20,947 nucleotides of DNA from Klebsormidium nitens (taxonomy: Eukaryota; Streptophyta; Klebsormidiophyceae; Klebsormidiales; Klebsormidiaceae), in NCBI GenBank assembly GCA_000708835.1, contig DF237764.1:1-20947 (forward strand), written 5' to 3'. The notes under the pieces were generated by a model, which did no database searches, had not been told where the DNA came from, and saw only the letters and a list, made by a program, of their open reading frames with translations. The position numbers and the translations under genes were made by a program. The first letter of the stretch is position 1, and every line of letters begins with the position of its first letter. Positions 1-10,600 of this stretch are shown piece by piece.

Positions 1-253
1 CAGCTAACCGCGTCTCTCAAACCACAGCTCGTAAGCTATGCAACGTCTGCTATAAGCTATCGAATGTCAGCTCGTAAGCTATGCAATCCTGCAATACGCT
101 ATGCAACGATGCTCTGCACTGTCGATGCTATACATCGTGACAGTCAACCCAAAGCAACTAAAGTTTAAGGCAACGTTTTATCTTACTGTAGCTTCCACAT
201 GAAGCACAGCAGCGTTATGCCCATGGTCAAGTGACCAACGAGCCCCTGTCTGC
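1..253. repeat. 3' flank with short tandem repeat
   Basis: The 19-bp sequence CAGCTCGTAAGCTATGCAA occurs at 25-43 and 68-86, with shorter relatives (GCTATGCAA-like) at about 51-64 and 98-106, giving a period near 43 bp. The segment is the 3' flank of the kinase. I see no clear poly(A) signal and no gene. Confidence 0.6.
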
Positions 254-1635
254 CTAGTCCAACGTTGACGGCCAATGCGCAATGGATTGCAACGTGGAGA
301 CAAGGAGCGTCGGGTTTATCGGTTTGCTCAGATACTTATCCATGCCGGCATCCAAGCACTTGTTCTGGTCCGACGCCATGGCGTGTGCCGTCAGCGCCAC
401 GATCGGAGTGTGATGGCCGGATGCGAGCTCAATCCGGCGGATGGCTCTTGTCGTATCATAACCGTCCATTATTGGCATCTGTGTAGAGAAAAAAAGGCAT
501 CTCAAGTTTAGACTCCAACAATTGTAGACCGCCAAACTTGATGCAACTGCAGTGCATCGAAAGCGCCGGGTCGTGATGCAGCCGAGCACGATAGAGCCAC
601 AATGTTCTGGAAAGAGCTAATTATATCTCCGAGATCTTTTCAGAATTGTGCACTCTGGAGCATGATCGGAGACGCGGCAACGCCCACAGTCACACAAGAG
701 GCAAAGAGGAGCTGACCTGACAGTCCATGAGCACGCAAGTAAAGAGAAGTTCCGGTTCCGTCGTTCCGTTTCCGCCAGGAGCGTAGTGCTTCGTGAACAT
801 GTCCACGGCTTGCTGACCGTCGCTTACGGCCGTCACTTCGGCGCCCAGCCGCTGAAGCATGGCGACCGCGAGTTTCTGCAGGAAACGTAGTCCAAAAATG
901 TAGCGCTTTCATATGAAAACGCTCCCATTTCTAGGATCCTCGAGCAGGGGCATTCGAGAGAGCCCTACATGTCTCTTGTATTCTGCTTAGAAGTATTGCC
1001 AGAAGGACGTCTTTCCGATAGACCAGCTGACAAAAGCCTCCGCATCCGAAAATCATACTCGCTTGATCAATATGGTTCAGGCGGACTGTTTTTTGTTCTT
1101 CGTATAAAGAGAGGGAGTTAACTGCTGGTAACCTCCTAAAGTGCTCGTCCGCTTGTGTCCGAGTAGCATCCAACAGGTGGCCACGCCAACGAAGAGTCAA
1201 CAAGCGATACTGAAAAAGGCAAGATAGTGAGATGCATGCGGTTTGGCAAAATCAAGTCAGTCCTTCCTTTCGAATTGGGTCTCTTCCCCAACTCGAAAAG
1301 CTACAAGAAAAAGAATGGCCATGGATCTCAGAGGAAAGACCCGTGAACCGTAAATGCAGAAAGGGGCCTCTTCTCGAACAGTGGAAACAGACAACAAAGA
1401 AAGAAAAGCAAAACGGAAATGGAGAGCAGATCTTCCGTTGAAGTCACCAGGAAAGTGAGCGTTCGTTTGTCAGGAATACGAAGCTTGAAGCACTTGTCAC
1501 TTGCCAAAAGTGGTGTCTTCGGAACAGCGGATCGAAAACAAGATCGAAAAGAGCAGACGGAAAAGGGAGTGAAAGAGCCCTCGTGAAATTCACCTGCAGA
1601 ATGGGCGTGTCTTCTGCAACCAGGACCTTCATTCC
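254..1635 (-). other. Exons 15 (end)-17: canonical receiver domain
   Basis: The end of exon 15 supplies strand 1 with the acidic pair Glu1089/Asp1090. Exon 16 (717-875) supplies strands 2-3, with [11 protein letters not shown] and the phosphoacceptor in CVLMDCQ (Asp1146, encoded at 723-725). Exon 17 (254-478) begins exactly at MPIMDGY and carries the switch Thr1178 in VALTAHAM and Lys1200 in LSKPIN, then ends at TAG 20 residues later. All five hallmark receiver residues are present, so this is the expected output domain for transfer to His-phosphotransfer proteins. Confidence 0.95.
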
Positions 1636-4600
1636 CGCCAGTGCAGGACCGAGCTCCTGTAACTCCGCCTTGGCCGACTTGCGCTCCTTTTTCGCGGCCG
1701 CCGGAGGGATCCCCTCAGACTTTGCCTTTCCTGGTGTTACTTTCTTCTCCGGTGTTAATTCCCTGCCTAGTGTTAGTTGCCCCCCGGGTGTTAATACACC
1801 CCCTGGTGTTAGTACCTTCTCGACGCCTTCGCTGATAGGCTCTCGAAGCTGACTCTCGGCCTGTGCCGTTTGCGTACGAGTTCTATTCGTGCGAGGCGTC
1901 TGCGCCGTTTCAGAACCATCTTCACGTGTCAAACCGTTCTCGCCATCCCCAAAATGCACCCGGCCCTTATCATACGCCTCCCCCCCACCCCGGGGGCTCC
2001 TCCCGCTCTTCTTCCAGTCCTTGTCAGCACCCGTTTCGCTAGGCGCCACGTCAGCAGACACGTCAGCATACCTGCCCACGTGGCCGATGGGGTGCGTAAA
2101 TGCGCCCTCTGGCGAAATTCCGTGGTCGCTGACGTCACCCCAGCGGAGCGACTCAAGCCGCTCTGACATCGCTTCGAGTAGGGAGTGGAGGCGCGACCAG
2201 TAGACGGGCTTGGTGGCGAGCAGAGCGCTGCCCCCAGGAGACCACGCTTTCAATACCTGTGAGAAACGGGTCACACAGTGTAAAGATCCGCCCCACTGTT
2301 GTAACAATCCTTGCTGACTTGACACTCATGGGGCTAGCTGAGCGCTGCCTCCAAGAGACCACGCTTTCAATACCTGCAGATAGGAATTCACGTATTGTAA
2401 ATGCTCGCCCTTATGTCCAATCTGGTGCTGACGTTGCGATCAGGAGGCTAGCAGAGCGCGGCCGCCAGAAGACAATGCTTTCAGTACCTGCAGAACAATT
2501 AATGCGGTTTGAATAACCGCCTCAGGTGTACATAATTGTTGCTGACGTGGCACTCAGGAGGCTAGGAAAGTGCTACAGCCAGGAGACCACGCCTCAGTAC
2601 CTGCGAAAGAGATTCACACAGTGTAACTAATCTCCCTCATGGTGTGACTACCCGTTGCTCACGAAGCACTCAGGAGGCTAGCAGAGCGTTGCCCCATGCT
2701 TTCAGTACCTGCGAATGAGCTTTACGCAGTGTGAATAATCTCCCTCATGGTGTGAATACTCGTTACTCACGAGGCACTCAGAAGGCTAGCAGAGCGTTGC
2801 CCCATGCTTTCAGTACCTGCGAACGGCAATGTGAATAGTCTCCCTCGTGGTGTGACTACTCATTGCTCACAAGGCACTCAGGAGGGGAGCAGGGCGCCGA
2901 CGCCAGAAGACCACGCTGTCAGTACCTGTAAAGTAGAGCTGACGCACTTAAAATTCCCGCCCTCTTGGTGTGCGTACTCCTTGGCTGACGTGGACGTCGA
3001 CCTCGGCCGTCCACGAGAGACCGCATCAAAAGCTTCTTGACTAAAGAGCGTAACTTGGTCGCCTTCTGAAAAGAGCAATCCGACGCTTAGCGCCCTCGAT
3101 TGTGCGACTCTACCGCCCCAATCTGCTTGACCTAACAGTGGACCCAACTCGAAGATGAAAGCACGACACGGATTTGTGTCTTGGGATCGTGTTTGGGCGT
3201 CCAACGAGAGAGCCAACTGTGCTCCCAGACTCAGCCAAGCAAAGAAAGCCTTCTTCATTTGCACCCCTCAGAAAGAATGTCACTCTTACTCCAGTATGTT
3301 CCTTCCTTGTCCTTCTTCTCCTGATACCACAGAGGCAATGTTTGGAGCTTCGAAACGAATGGTCGAAGGACGAAGCGCCGTTCTTTGTTTCTTTCCGCTG
3401 TTTCCAACCATGTTCCGCTGACTTCAGTTACCTTCCGCTATTCTCCTGCTGATTCCTGGCAGATTCTGCTTTATCGGCCACCAAAGAAGCAATCTTCGGA
3501 AGATTCATTCCTACCTGGCGCGTGGAGGCGGGGGTCTCCGTGGAGACGAGCCAAGCAATGACAGCGCCAGGCGCAATTTTCTTTAGCTGTTCGAGACAGC
3601 GCTCCAGCCCCTGACCGTCCTGGTCCGGGGGGGTGACCTGAATGTCGAGGACCACCAAAAGCGCGGGGGGGCCTGCAAAGCGGGGGGGGGCGGATATTCA
3701 GTAAACAGTCAACTGCTTTTCGAAACATCAAATCAAACTTGAGGTGCTCTTAGAGCTAGTCCAGGGCGCTGGCATCAAACCATGTCCTCGCTCGGGACAG
3801 CGCTCTAGCCCCTGGTCATCCTTATTCGGGGGGTGACCTTCTTATCACTGACCACCATAAGCGCGGCGGGTCCTCTGCAAAGAACGGGAAGAAACATTTA
3901 GCAACTAGTAGCTTGTGCTGAGTAAACTCGCGCAAGATAGCGCTCCAGCCCCTGACCGTCTCGATTCGGGGGGGGTGACCTGAATGTCGAGGACCTCCAG
4001 AAGCGCGGGGGGGTCTGCAAAGAGGGAGAAAGAATCTTCAGTGATCAATAGCTTAAGCAACCTTGCTCAAGATAGCGCCGCTGACCGTCCTGGTCTGGGG
4101 GGGTGACGTGAATGTCGAGGACCTCCAGAAGCGCGGGGGGGTCTGCAAAGAAGGCGAAATACTGTTCAGTAATCAGTAGCTTCTGCTAAGCAACCTCGCC
4201 CCAAGACAGCGCTCCAGCCGCTGACCGTCTCGATTCGGGGGGGTGACCTGTATTTCGAGGACCTCCAGAAGCGCGGGGGGGTCTGCAAAGAAGGCGAAAT
4301 GCTGTTTAGTAATCAGTAGCTTCTGCTAAGCAACCTCGCCCCAAGACGCGGTCCAAGCCTTGAGCGTCTTGATCCGGCGGGGTGCCTTGATATCGAGGAC
4401 CTTCAGAAGCGCGGGGGGCTCTGCAAAGAGGGGGAAATACTATTCAGTAATCAGTAGCTTCTGCTAAGCAACCTCGCCCCAAGACTGCGCTCCAAGCCCT
4501 CAGCGTCTTGATCCGGCGGGGTGCCTTGATATCGAGGGCCACCAAAAGCGCAGGGGTTCCTGCGGATGGGCTGGGAAGCAGATCCAGTGATCAGTAGCTT

Positions 4601-7600
4601 AGGCTTAGGAAACTCACTCCTCGCTGTTAAAACGTCTTGACGTTGTCTGAGTAGGTCTGAGTACCAAAGTCAAGATGATGATGACAAATGATTTCATTAG
4701 TACTTGCGTTCGGAAAGTAAGAGATGGTTTGGTATTCGGAGAGTGCTGAGCCGGAGGGGTTAGAATAACACCAATCGGAAAGCAGAAAACAGACAAAAAC
4801 CGCCTCAAAAGAGCATCACGGAAAGCGGAAAGCGGAAAGTGCAAAGATAAAACGAGAAAAGGGACAACAAGCAAATAGCGGAAAGCTCACTTGTATTTTC
4901 GCCACTTGAATGCGCCTCGCCCGCTTCCAGAATGTCCATGTTGATCGCGACGCTCTCCTGAGGCCTGACGTCAGGGCATATGCCTCCTAGCGCCGGGGCA
5001 GCGGCCGAGGAACGCCGAGTCAACCTTTCCGGGTTTTCGCCAAAGGTCTCGTCCTGACACCGCTTCATTGAGGCGAGCAAGCCGGACCAGTTCTGCGCTT
5101 CCCGAACCTCCAAACCGTGCTCGCGTATGAATCTGCATATGACAGATGGGGCCTCAGAATCTGTGCCTTCTTGAGCTCCGAATTCAAACAAAGCTTCTGT
5201 GGGTGTTGAGCTTCAAGCTAAACCTTTGAAAAGATTACGAATCTCAAAAGGTGACCCTGACTTTTGGGTAGAGATAAGGAGCAATCCGAACAACTTACAA
5301 AAGGCTACCTCTTTTGAAAGAGAACTGTAACGAGGTTCCAGATTCACGAAAGCGCTATCTATACAACATATAATACCTGTGCCCTTTGCAATGGAGTTGG
5401 TGAGGCCACAGCTCATCAACAAGTTGACTGCTTCCTCCCCCGAACGCGATCTGGCGGCTCAGATGACACAACAACAGCACGCAGCAAGTTGCTGCTTCAT
5501 CTGGTCGCAACTCTGACGGCTTAACCGCCCAACCTTTCCAATGGAAAACTAGAAGTGCTTATTCGTCGCAAATGCTCTCGCTCAACCAATAACGAACGGC
5601 TCAGATGAAACTTGCACGTATTGCCTCCTCACCTGGCCGCGATCTGACGGCTCAGATCGCCTGGGATCCCCAGCACGACACGTGTCCCCCGAGGGAAAGT
5701 GGTGCGTAGGGGCAGGTCTACCGGGTTGAACCGCATGGAGTGCCGCACCTCCGAGGCGCGCTCAAAGCACACGGTGAAGCCCATCAGAGTACCGGGGCCG
5801 GCCTTGTCTTTCACGCGGATTTCTCCGCCCATCATACCAACTGCGAAAAGGGGCGGGAAATAGCTGGGCAATCGACCGATATCAGCTTCCTGCTTTTCAG
5901 ATTATGGGGGCACTGTGTGGTTTGTTATGCTTCAGTGGATTGCCAACAGCAACTGCTGATAAGATCTCAGCGCACAAGGTAAAGCCCATCAAAGTTCCGG
6001 GGCCGGCCTTGTCTTTCACGCGGATCTCACCTCCCATCATACCAACTGCGGAGGGGAGAAATAGCTGGTGTCTGTAAGAGACATCGCATTTCTGTGGACA
6101 CGTTTTCGAACACTGTAAATACGACAATCTAATCTGATAAGACGTGAACCCATCAGAGTCCCCAGTCAAGCCATGTCTCTTCACGTGGATCTCACCTCCC
6201 AGCATACCGACTGCGAAAGAGGGGGGAAACGGCAAGAACAGAGAGTTTTGACTCTCAGGTAAGGTCCGGTCTGTTATGATTCGTGCGGTGTTGCTGAGAG
6301 CATGACCGAAAAGAGTCCAAAGCACGCGGCGAAGCCCATCTGTGTACCAGCTCCTTGTATTTCACGCAAAGCTTGCTGCCCATCATACCAAGTGCGCAGA
6401 AGAAACATAAGCTAGTCCGAAGTGAAGGATAGCGCATCCAATTCTCTTCCATCTCTGACCACGCCTCTTGTTTGGACGCTGACCGCTTGACTGGTGCGAA
6501 AGTCGTGGGTGCACGCTCCAATTGGGGTTTGCTTTCCACTTAAACGTGATTAGCAGATGAACGCAAAGTCTTGAAGATATCGCGCCCAAGGGGTTGATAC
6601 ATCTCAGTAGGGTGAAAGAATGGCGAACGGAGCCCCAAACAGATTCAGCAAACGGCGAGGAAGAAGCTGATGGGCTTCAAGAAGCGACGACGCTGGAAAC
6701 ACGAGGTAAATACAATCGACGACAGCAATTCTTGATGAAAGACCGCACGATCCCGAGTCCTAGGTCCGTGACGAGATTCACTGACCGCTTGAGCAGCAGT
6801 AATGCTTTGTAAGGTAGACAAATGGAAAACAACGCCAGCGATCCGAACAAGAACTCACCAAGAGACCGCACGATACCTAGACCCAGGCCCGTCCCCCCAT
6901 GCGTTCTCGTCGTTGACGAGTCCGCTTGGACAAAGTTCTCGAACACGAGCTCTCTCTTTTCGGGGGGGATGCCGAGCCCCGTATCGTCCACTTCAAACGC
7001 GTAGCGAAGCTTCTCCCGCCACTGCTGCGGGGGGTCCGATTCGCCACGGCTTGACACCCTCCGTCGGAACATCCGGCGGAAGAAGGTGGGTCCGGCGGAA
7101 GAGACCAGGAGGGCGGAATCGGAGTCGGGTCTGGAGGGCGGTGAGTCTTCGACGGGCCGGCCCCTGAAGATTAGCGAAGCGGAAAGTAGTCAGTGCACTG
7201 GGTCTAGAGGCCAATTACTATCTTTCCTTTCCGGCCTCATCGGCTGAGCTTTGGAAGAAGTAGAGATTCTTCTGGATCGACAAGACAAAACGACAGCATC
7301 TCAAACATGGCACTTCTTCTCAGATAGTGCAATGTTCCAACTAGCATAGTCATCAAATACTTTCAGAGCTTTTCCGTCGAAGTGCAGCTGAATAGCAACT
7401 AAACAAGCGCGTGCCGGACTTCTGACCGATTTTCAGGAAGGGTCCTTGGTTTTTAGGCGAAAGCATCGACTTTAGGCGAAAGCATCGACTCCTGTCAAAA
7501 GTGTCAACTCTAAGAAAATTTCAAGTAAGACCCAAAGACGCTCAACAACCAGACCCGCTTTGACACAACAACATCGATCGCGTGAGGGCTGGTGGGCAGG

Positions 7601-10600
7601 GCGTTTTTGTAGCTTCGAGTGGTGTAAGCATATCCTTCGCTTTCGTTGGATCAGATGTCGATTGAAACGATTTCAACAAGGAGAAACAGCATTGAGAACC
7701 GGACACGGGTGAACGACCCTGAGAAGGGGACAGGCCTTCGAAGGCGAGCTGCAAATCAATTAACGACAGAAAGGAGATCGGACTTCCAAGCCGAGCTGCA
7801 AATTCCAGGAACGAAGCCTTACCTGACTACGATCTGTCCCCCCTGGGACGAAAACTTGATGGCGTTCGACAGCAGGTTCGCAAACACCTGTCGGATCCGC
7901 GCTTGGTCGCCTTTTACCGCTCGCTGCATGTTTTTGGCCAGATCGAGCCCGATTTCGATGCCCTTTTGGTTGCACTGCACGCTGAACATGTCGACCAAGG
8001 ACTCGAGCTCCCCGATCAGGTCGAAATCCGCCCACTCTAGATCCACTTTGCCGGCTTCGATCTGCGGGATAGACAGAGAACTTTGTTACATGAAAGTGTC
8101 TTCCCTTTTCCAGTTCATTGGTTGCTTCTCTCTGGAAGGCTGAAGTGGAACAGAAAGGTTGTTCTTTGAAAGCGTCTTCCTTACTACAGTTTCGGTTATT
8201 GCTTCTCTCCGGAGGACTAAGATGGAACAGAATTCTAGAAGTATGGAAAGGTCCTCCCTTCTCCACTTTTGATTGGTGCTTCCCCTAGACGTCTGAAGTG
8301 CGACCAGACCGCTAACTCACAAGAGCGGTTTACAGAAGATGCCTGTAAGCCTCATATGCTACCGTAGGTACTTCCAAATGACGAACAAAGAGGCGTCCGG
8401 AACGTGACAATATCCTGCGGTCTTCCAAGTTTTGTACGTCGCCCTAAGATTTTGTCCTTCTAATCTTGGACCTGTCTGGTACCTCTTGGGCACAAACAAG
8501 CCTTGTGTGTCGACAGTTCTCTGGGGACACCATGAGCGTGCCAATAACACATTTGTTGCTGGAAGTGCCAGATTTTTGTGTCCACTAATCCAGTGACATC
8601 AACGCAACAGCAGACCGAGTTTTGCACACCAATGTCTCAACCACACTTGGCAGGCCGCTCAGACGAAGATGGAAAGAAGCCGTTGGGCGGCAGATGAGAG
8701 CGTAAAAAGAGACTGACCTTTCCAAGATCCAGAAGGTTGTTCAAGAGGCCGAGCAGCCCGGTAGCGCACTGCCGGATTTGCGATATGTTCACCTGCAGAA
8801 GGAGCCAGATCAGATTAAGTTGACTTTAGACTTGGTATAGACTTGGTACACACTTGACTTAAGCTTGGTTCAGACTTGGTTTAGACTTGGTATGAACTTG
8901 GTTTTGACTCGGTATAGACATGGTTTAAATAAATCTCAATGTCCTTACTCCTCAAGGGGGCTAAGAGGTGGACCCCCGGGGCGCTGCATGTGCTCTTTGG
9001 ACTTTTAAGCTTTCGCTTCCAGCACGCTGCACTTTCGTAATGCGGGACTCGCTTCACACTTTCAAAGAAACGACAAGCCAGGTCAGCATAAACCTGCGAA
9101 TCTGTTGGCCGGATACCCAACGGTTAACACCCACGACCCCCCAAAAAAGCGTCAAAGGCACTTCCACAAGCGTCTACGTCCGCTTACGAAGCGCCCATCA
9201 CCCGATTGTTTGCTGCCCAACTTTTCTGGGCTCAGCTCATTGATCGATAGAATGTCCGGCAGCCCCAAGAGCCCACCATCAGCGTCCAAACAGCGTCCAA
9301 AACTTGTATGACGGGCAGAAAAGGGACCCGTAAGCGTGTAAAGAACGTCCGCAGTGTCAAAGAGCGTCTGAAAGCCAGCGATCGATAGAATGTCCCCCAA
9401 TCCCAGAGTCCCCACCAAAGCACCGTCCAAAAACCGTCCGATTTGCTTTTAAAACGCAGACAGGGCACCCGAAGTGCGTCTCAAAATGGCGTCAAAGAGC
9501 GTCCGAAGGCGTCCGAAGCAACTCACCAGATTCTCTGGGCTTCGTTCATCAGTCAACGAAATGTCCAACAATCCCAAGATCCCGGCCAGAGGCGATTAAA
9601 CAGCGTCCGAAACTGACCAGAAAGCGTCCTAAAGAATGTCCAGTAGTGTCAAAGAGCATCTAAAAGTCCCTCACCAGATTCTCTGGGCTCAGCTCATCGG
9701 TCAACAGGATGTCCAGCAATCGTAGGATCCCGGCCATCGGCGTCCAAACACTGTCCGAAACTTCCTTAAAACGCAGACAAAGCAACCGAAGGCCGTCCGA
9801 GCGCCTCAAAGAACGTCCGAAAGTTGTCCGAAGTCACTCACCAAATTCTCTGGGCTCAGCTCATCGGTCAAAAGGATGTCCAGCAACCTTAGGATTCCAG
9901 CCATCGGTGTTACACAGCGTCCGAAACTGATCGATAAGCGTCCGAAAGAACGTCCAGTAGAATCATAGAGCGTCCGAAAGTCACTCACCAGATTTTCCGG
10001 GCTCAGCTCGTCAGTCAGCAGAATGTCCAGCAACCCTAGGATCCCAGCCATCGGCGTCCGCAGCTCGTGCGACATGTTGCTCAAAAACCGACTCTTTGCC
10101 TCGCTGTTGGCCTCCGCGCGCGCCTTCGCCTCGCCGAGCTCCGCTTTCAGGCGCACCTCCGTCGAAACCCGTGTAGTCAGGCAGAAGACCAGGACGCATC
10201 CGATGGCGAAAATGGCGCACGAGAGGCCGACCAGGAGGAGGATAGTTTGGCCGCGCCGCTCGTCGATGGGACCCATTATGCTTTGCCTGTGGCAAACAAA
10301 TCCGGGTTATGGAGGGTTATATAGAGGAAAGTGGATTCGAAAGACTTGGTTTGAGCACCTTTGTTTGCTCGGGCAGTCTGCAGCGCCAGCATATGAGACC
10401 TCTGCTTTGTGTGTGTTTGGATCAAGGAATCTAAGTTCAAACATACGGAGCAACTTTCATGGACTTTTCAAATGCTTCGACTTCGCGCGGGCTTCGGAAA
10501 ACTGGCTTGTTTTATGTTGAGTTTTAAGTCTGCAATCTTTGAGAACAATGATGTGCAAGGGCCACCAACTTGGACCCCATGACTTCTAGGCGGAGGTGAG

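Larger units (their letters stand above)
2130..5132 (-). other. Exons 13-15 (part): degenerate first receiver
   Basis: The domain starts in exon 12 and runs through exon 13 (4891-5132), exon 14 (3515-3672) and the first part of exon 15, about residues 723-910. A receiver-like pattern is visible. Strand 3 ends LLVVLDIQV, with an Asp at 831 in the phosphoacceptor position, and exon 15 has ATKPVYW with Lys890 in the conserved Lys-Pro position. The acidic pair normally at the end of strand 1 is missing (VVLGIPGD instead of VVDD-like), and a low-complexity insert (about 777-800) replaces part of the middle. AHK1 and CKI1 kinases are known to carry such a pseudo-receiver. Phosphorylation is doubtful without the Mg-binding pair. 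Confidence 0.8.
5633..7163 (-). other. Exons 11-12: ATP-binding G1/F/G2 boxes and end of catalytic domain
   Basis: Exon 11 (6859-7163) begins with a Pro/Ser/Arg-rich insert (about 570-618) between N-box and G1; plant AHK1 and CKI1 kinases also carry an insert here. It then has the G1 box VDDTGLGI (Asp630), the F-box VFENF (643-647) and the G2 box GGTGLGLG (659-666). Exon 12 (5633-5840) completes the fold with [19 protein letters not shown] and then starts the first strand of the degenerate receiver ([10 protein letters not shown], 723-732). All nucleotide-binding motifs are intact, so catalytic competence is expected. Confidence 0.93.

Noticed and set aside
2250-4600. CRISPR-like arrays because of regular ~110-140 bp periodicity
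   Set aside because: The repeats are long, diverged and homologous to the adjacent exons, with no short conserved repeat and unique spacers. The gene is eukaryotic.
9215-9980. Intron 8 copies as mutually exclusive alternative exons
   Set aside because: The copies lack the H-box and have no acceptor at their upstream side, so they are not complete exons. Only use of their donors is plausible.
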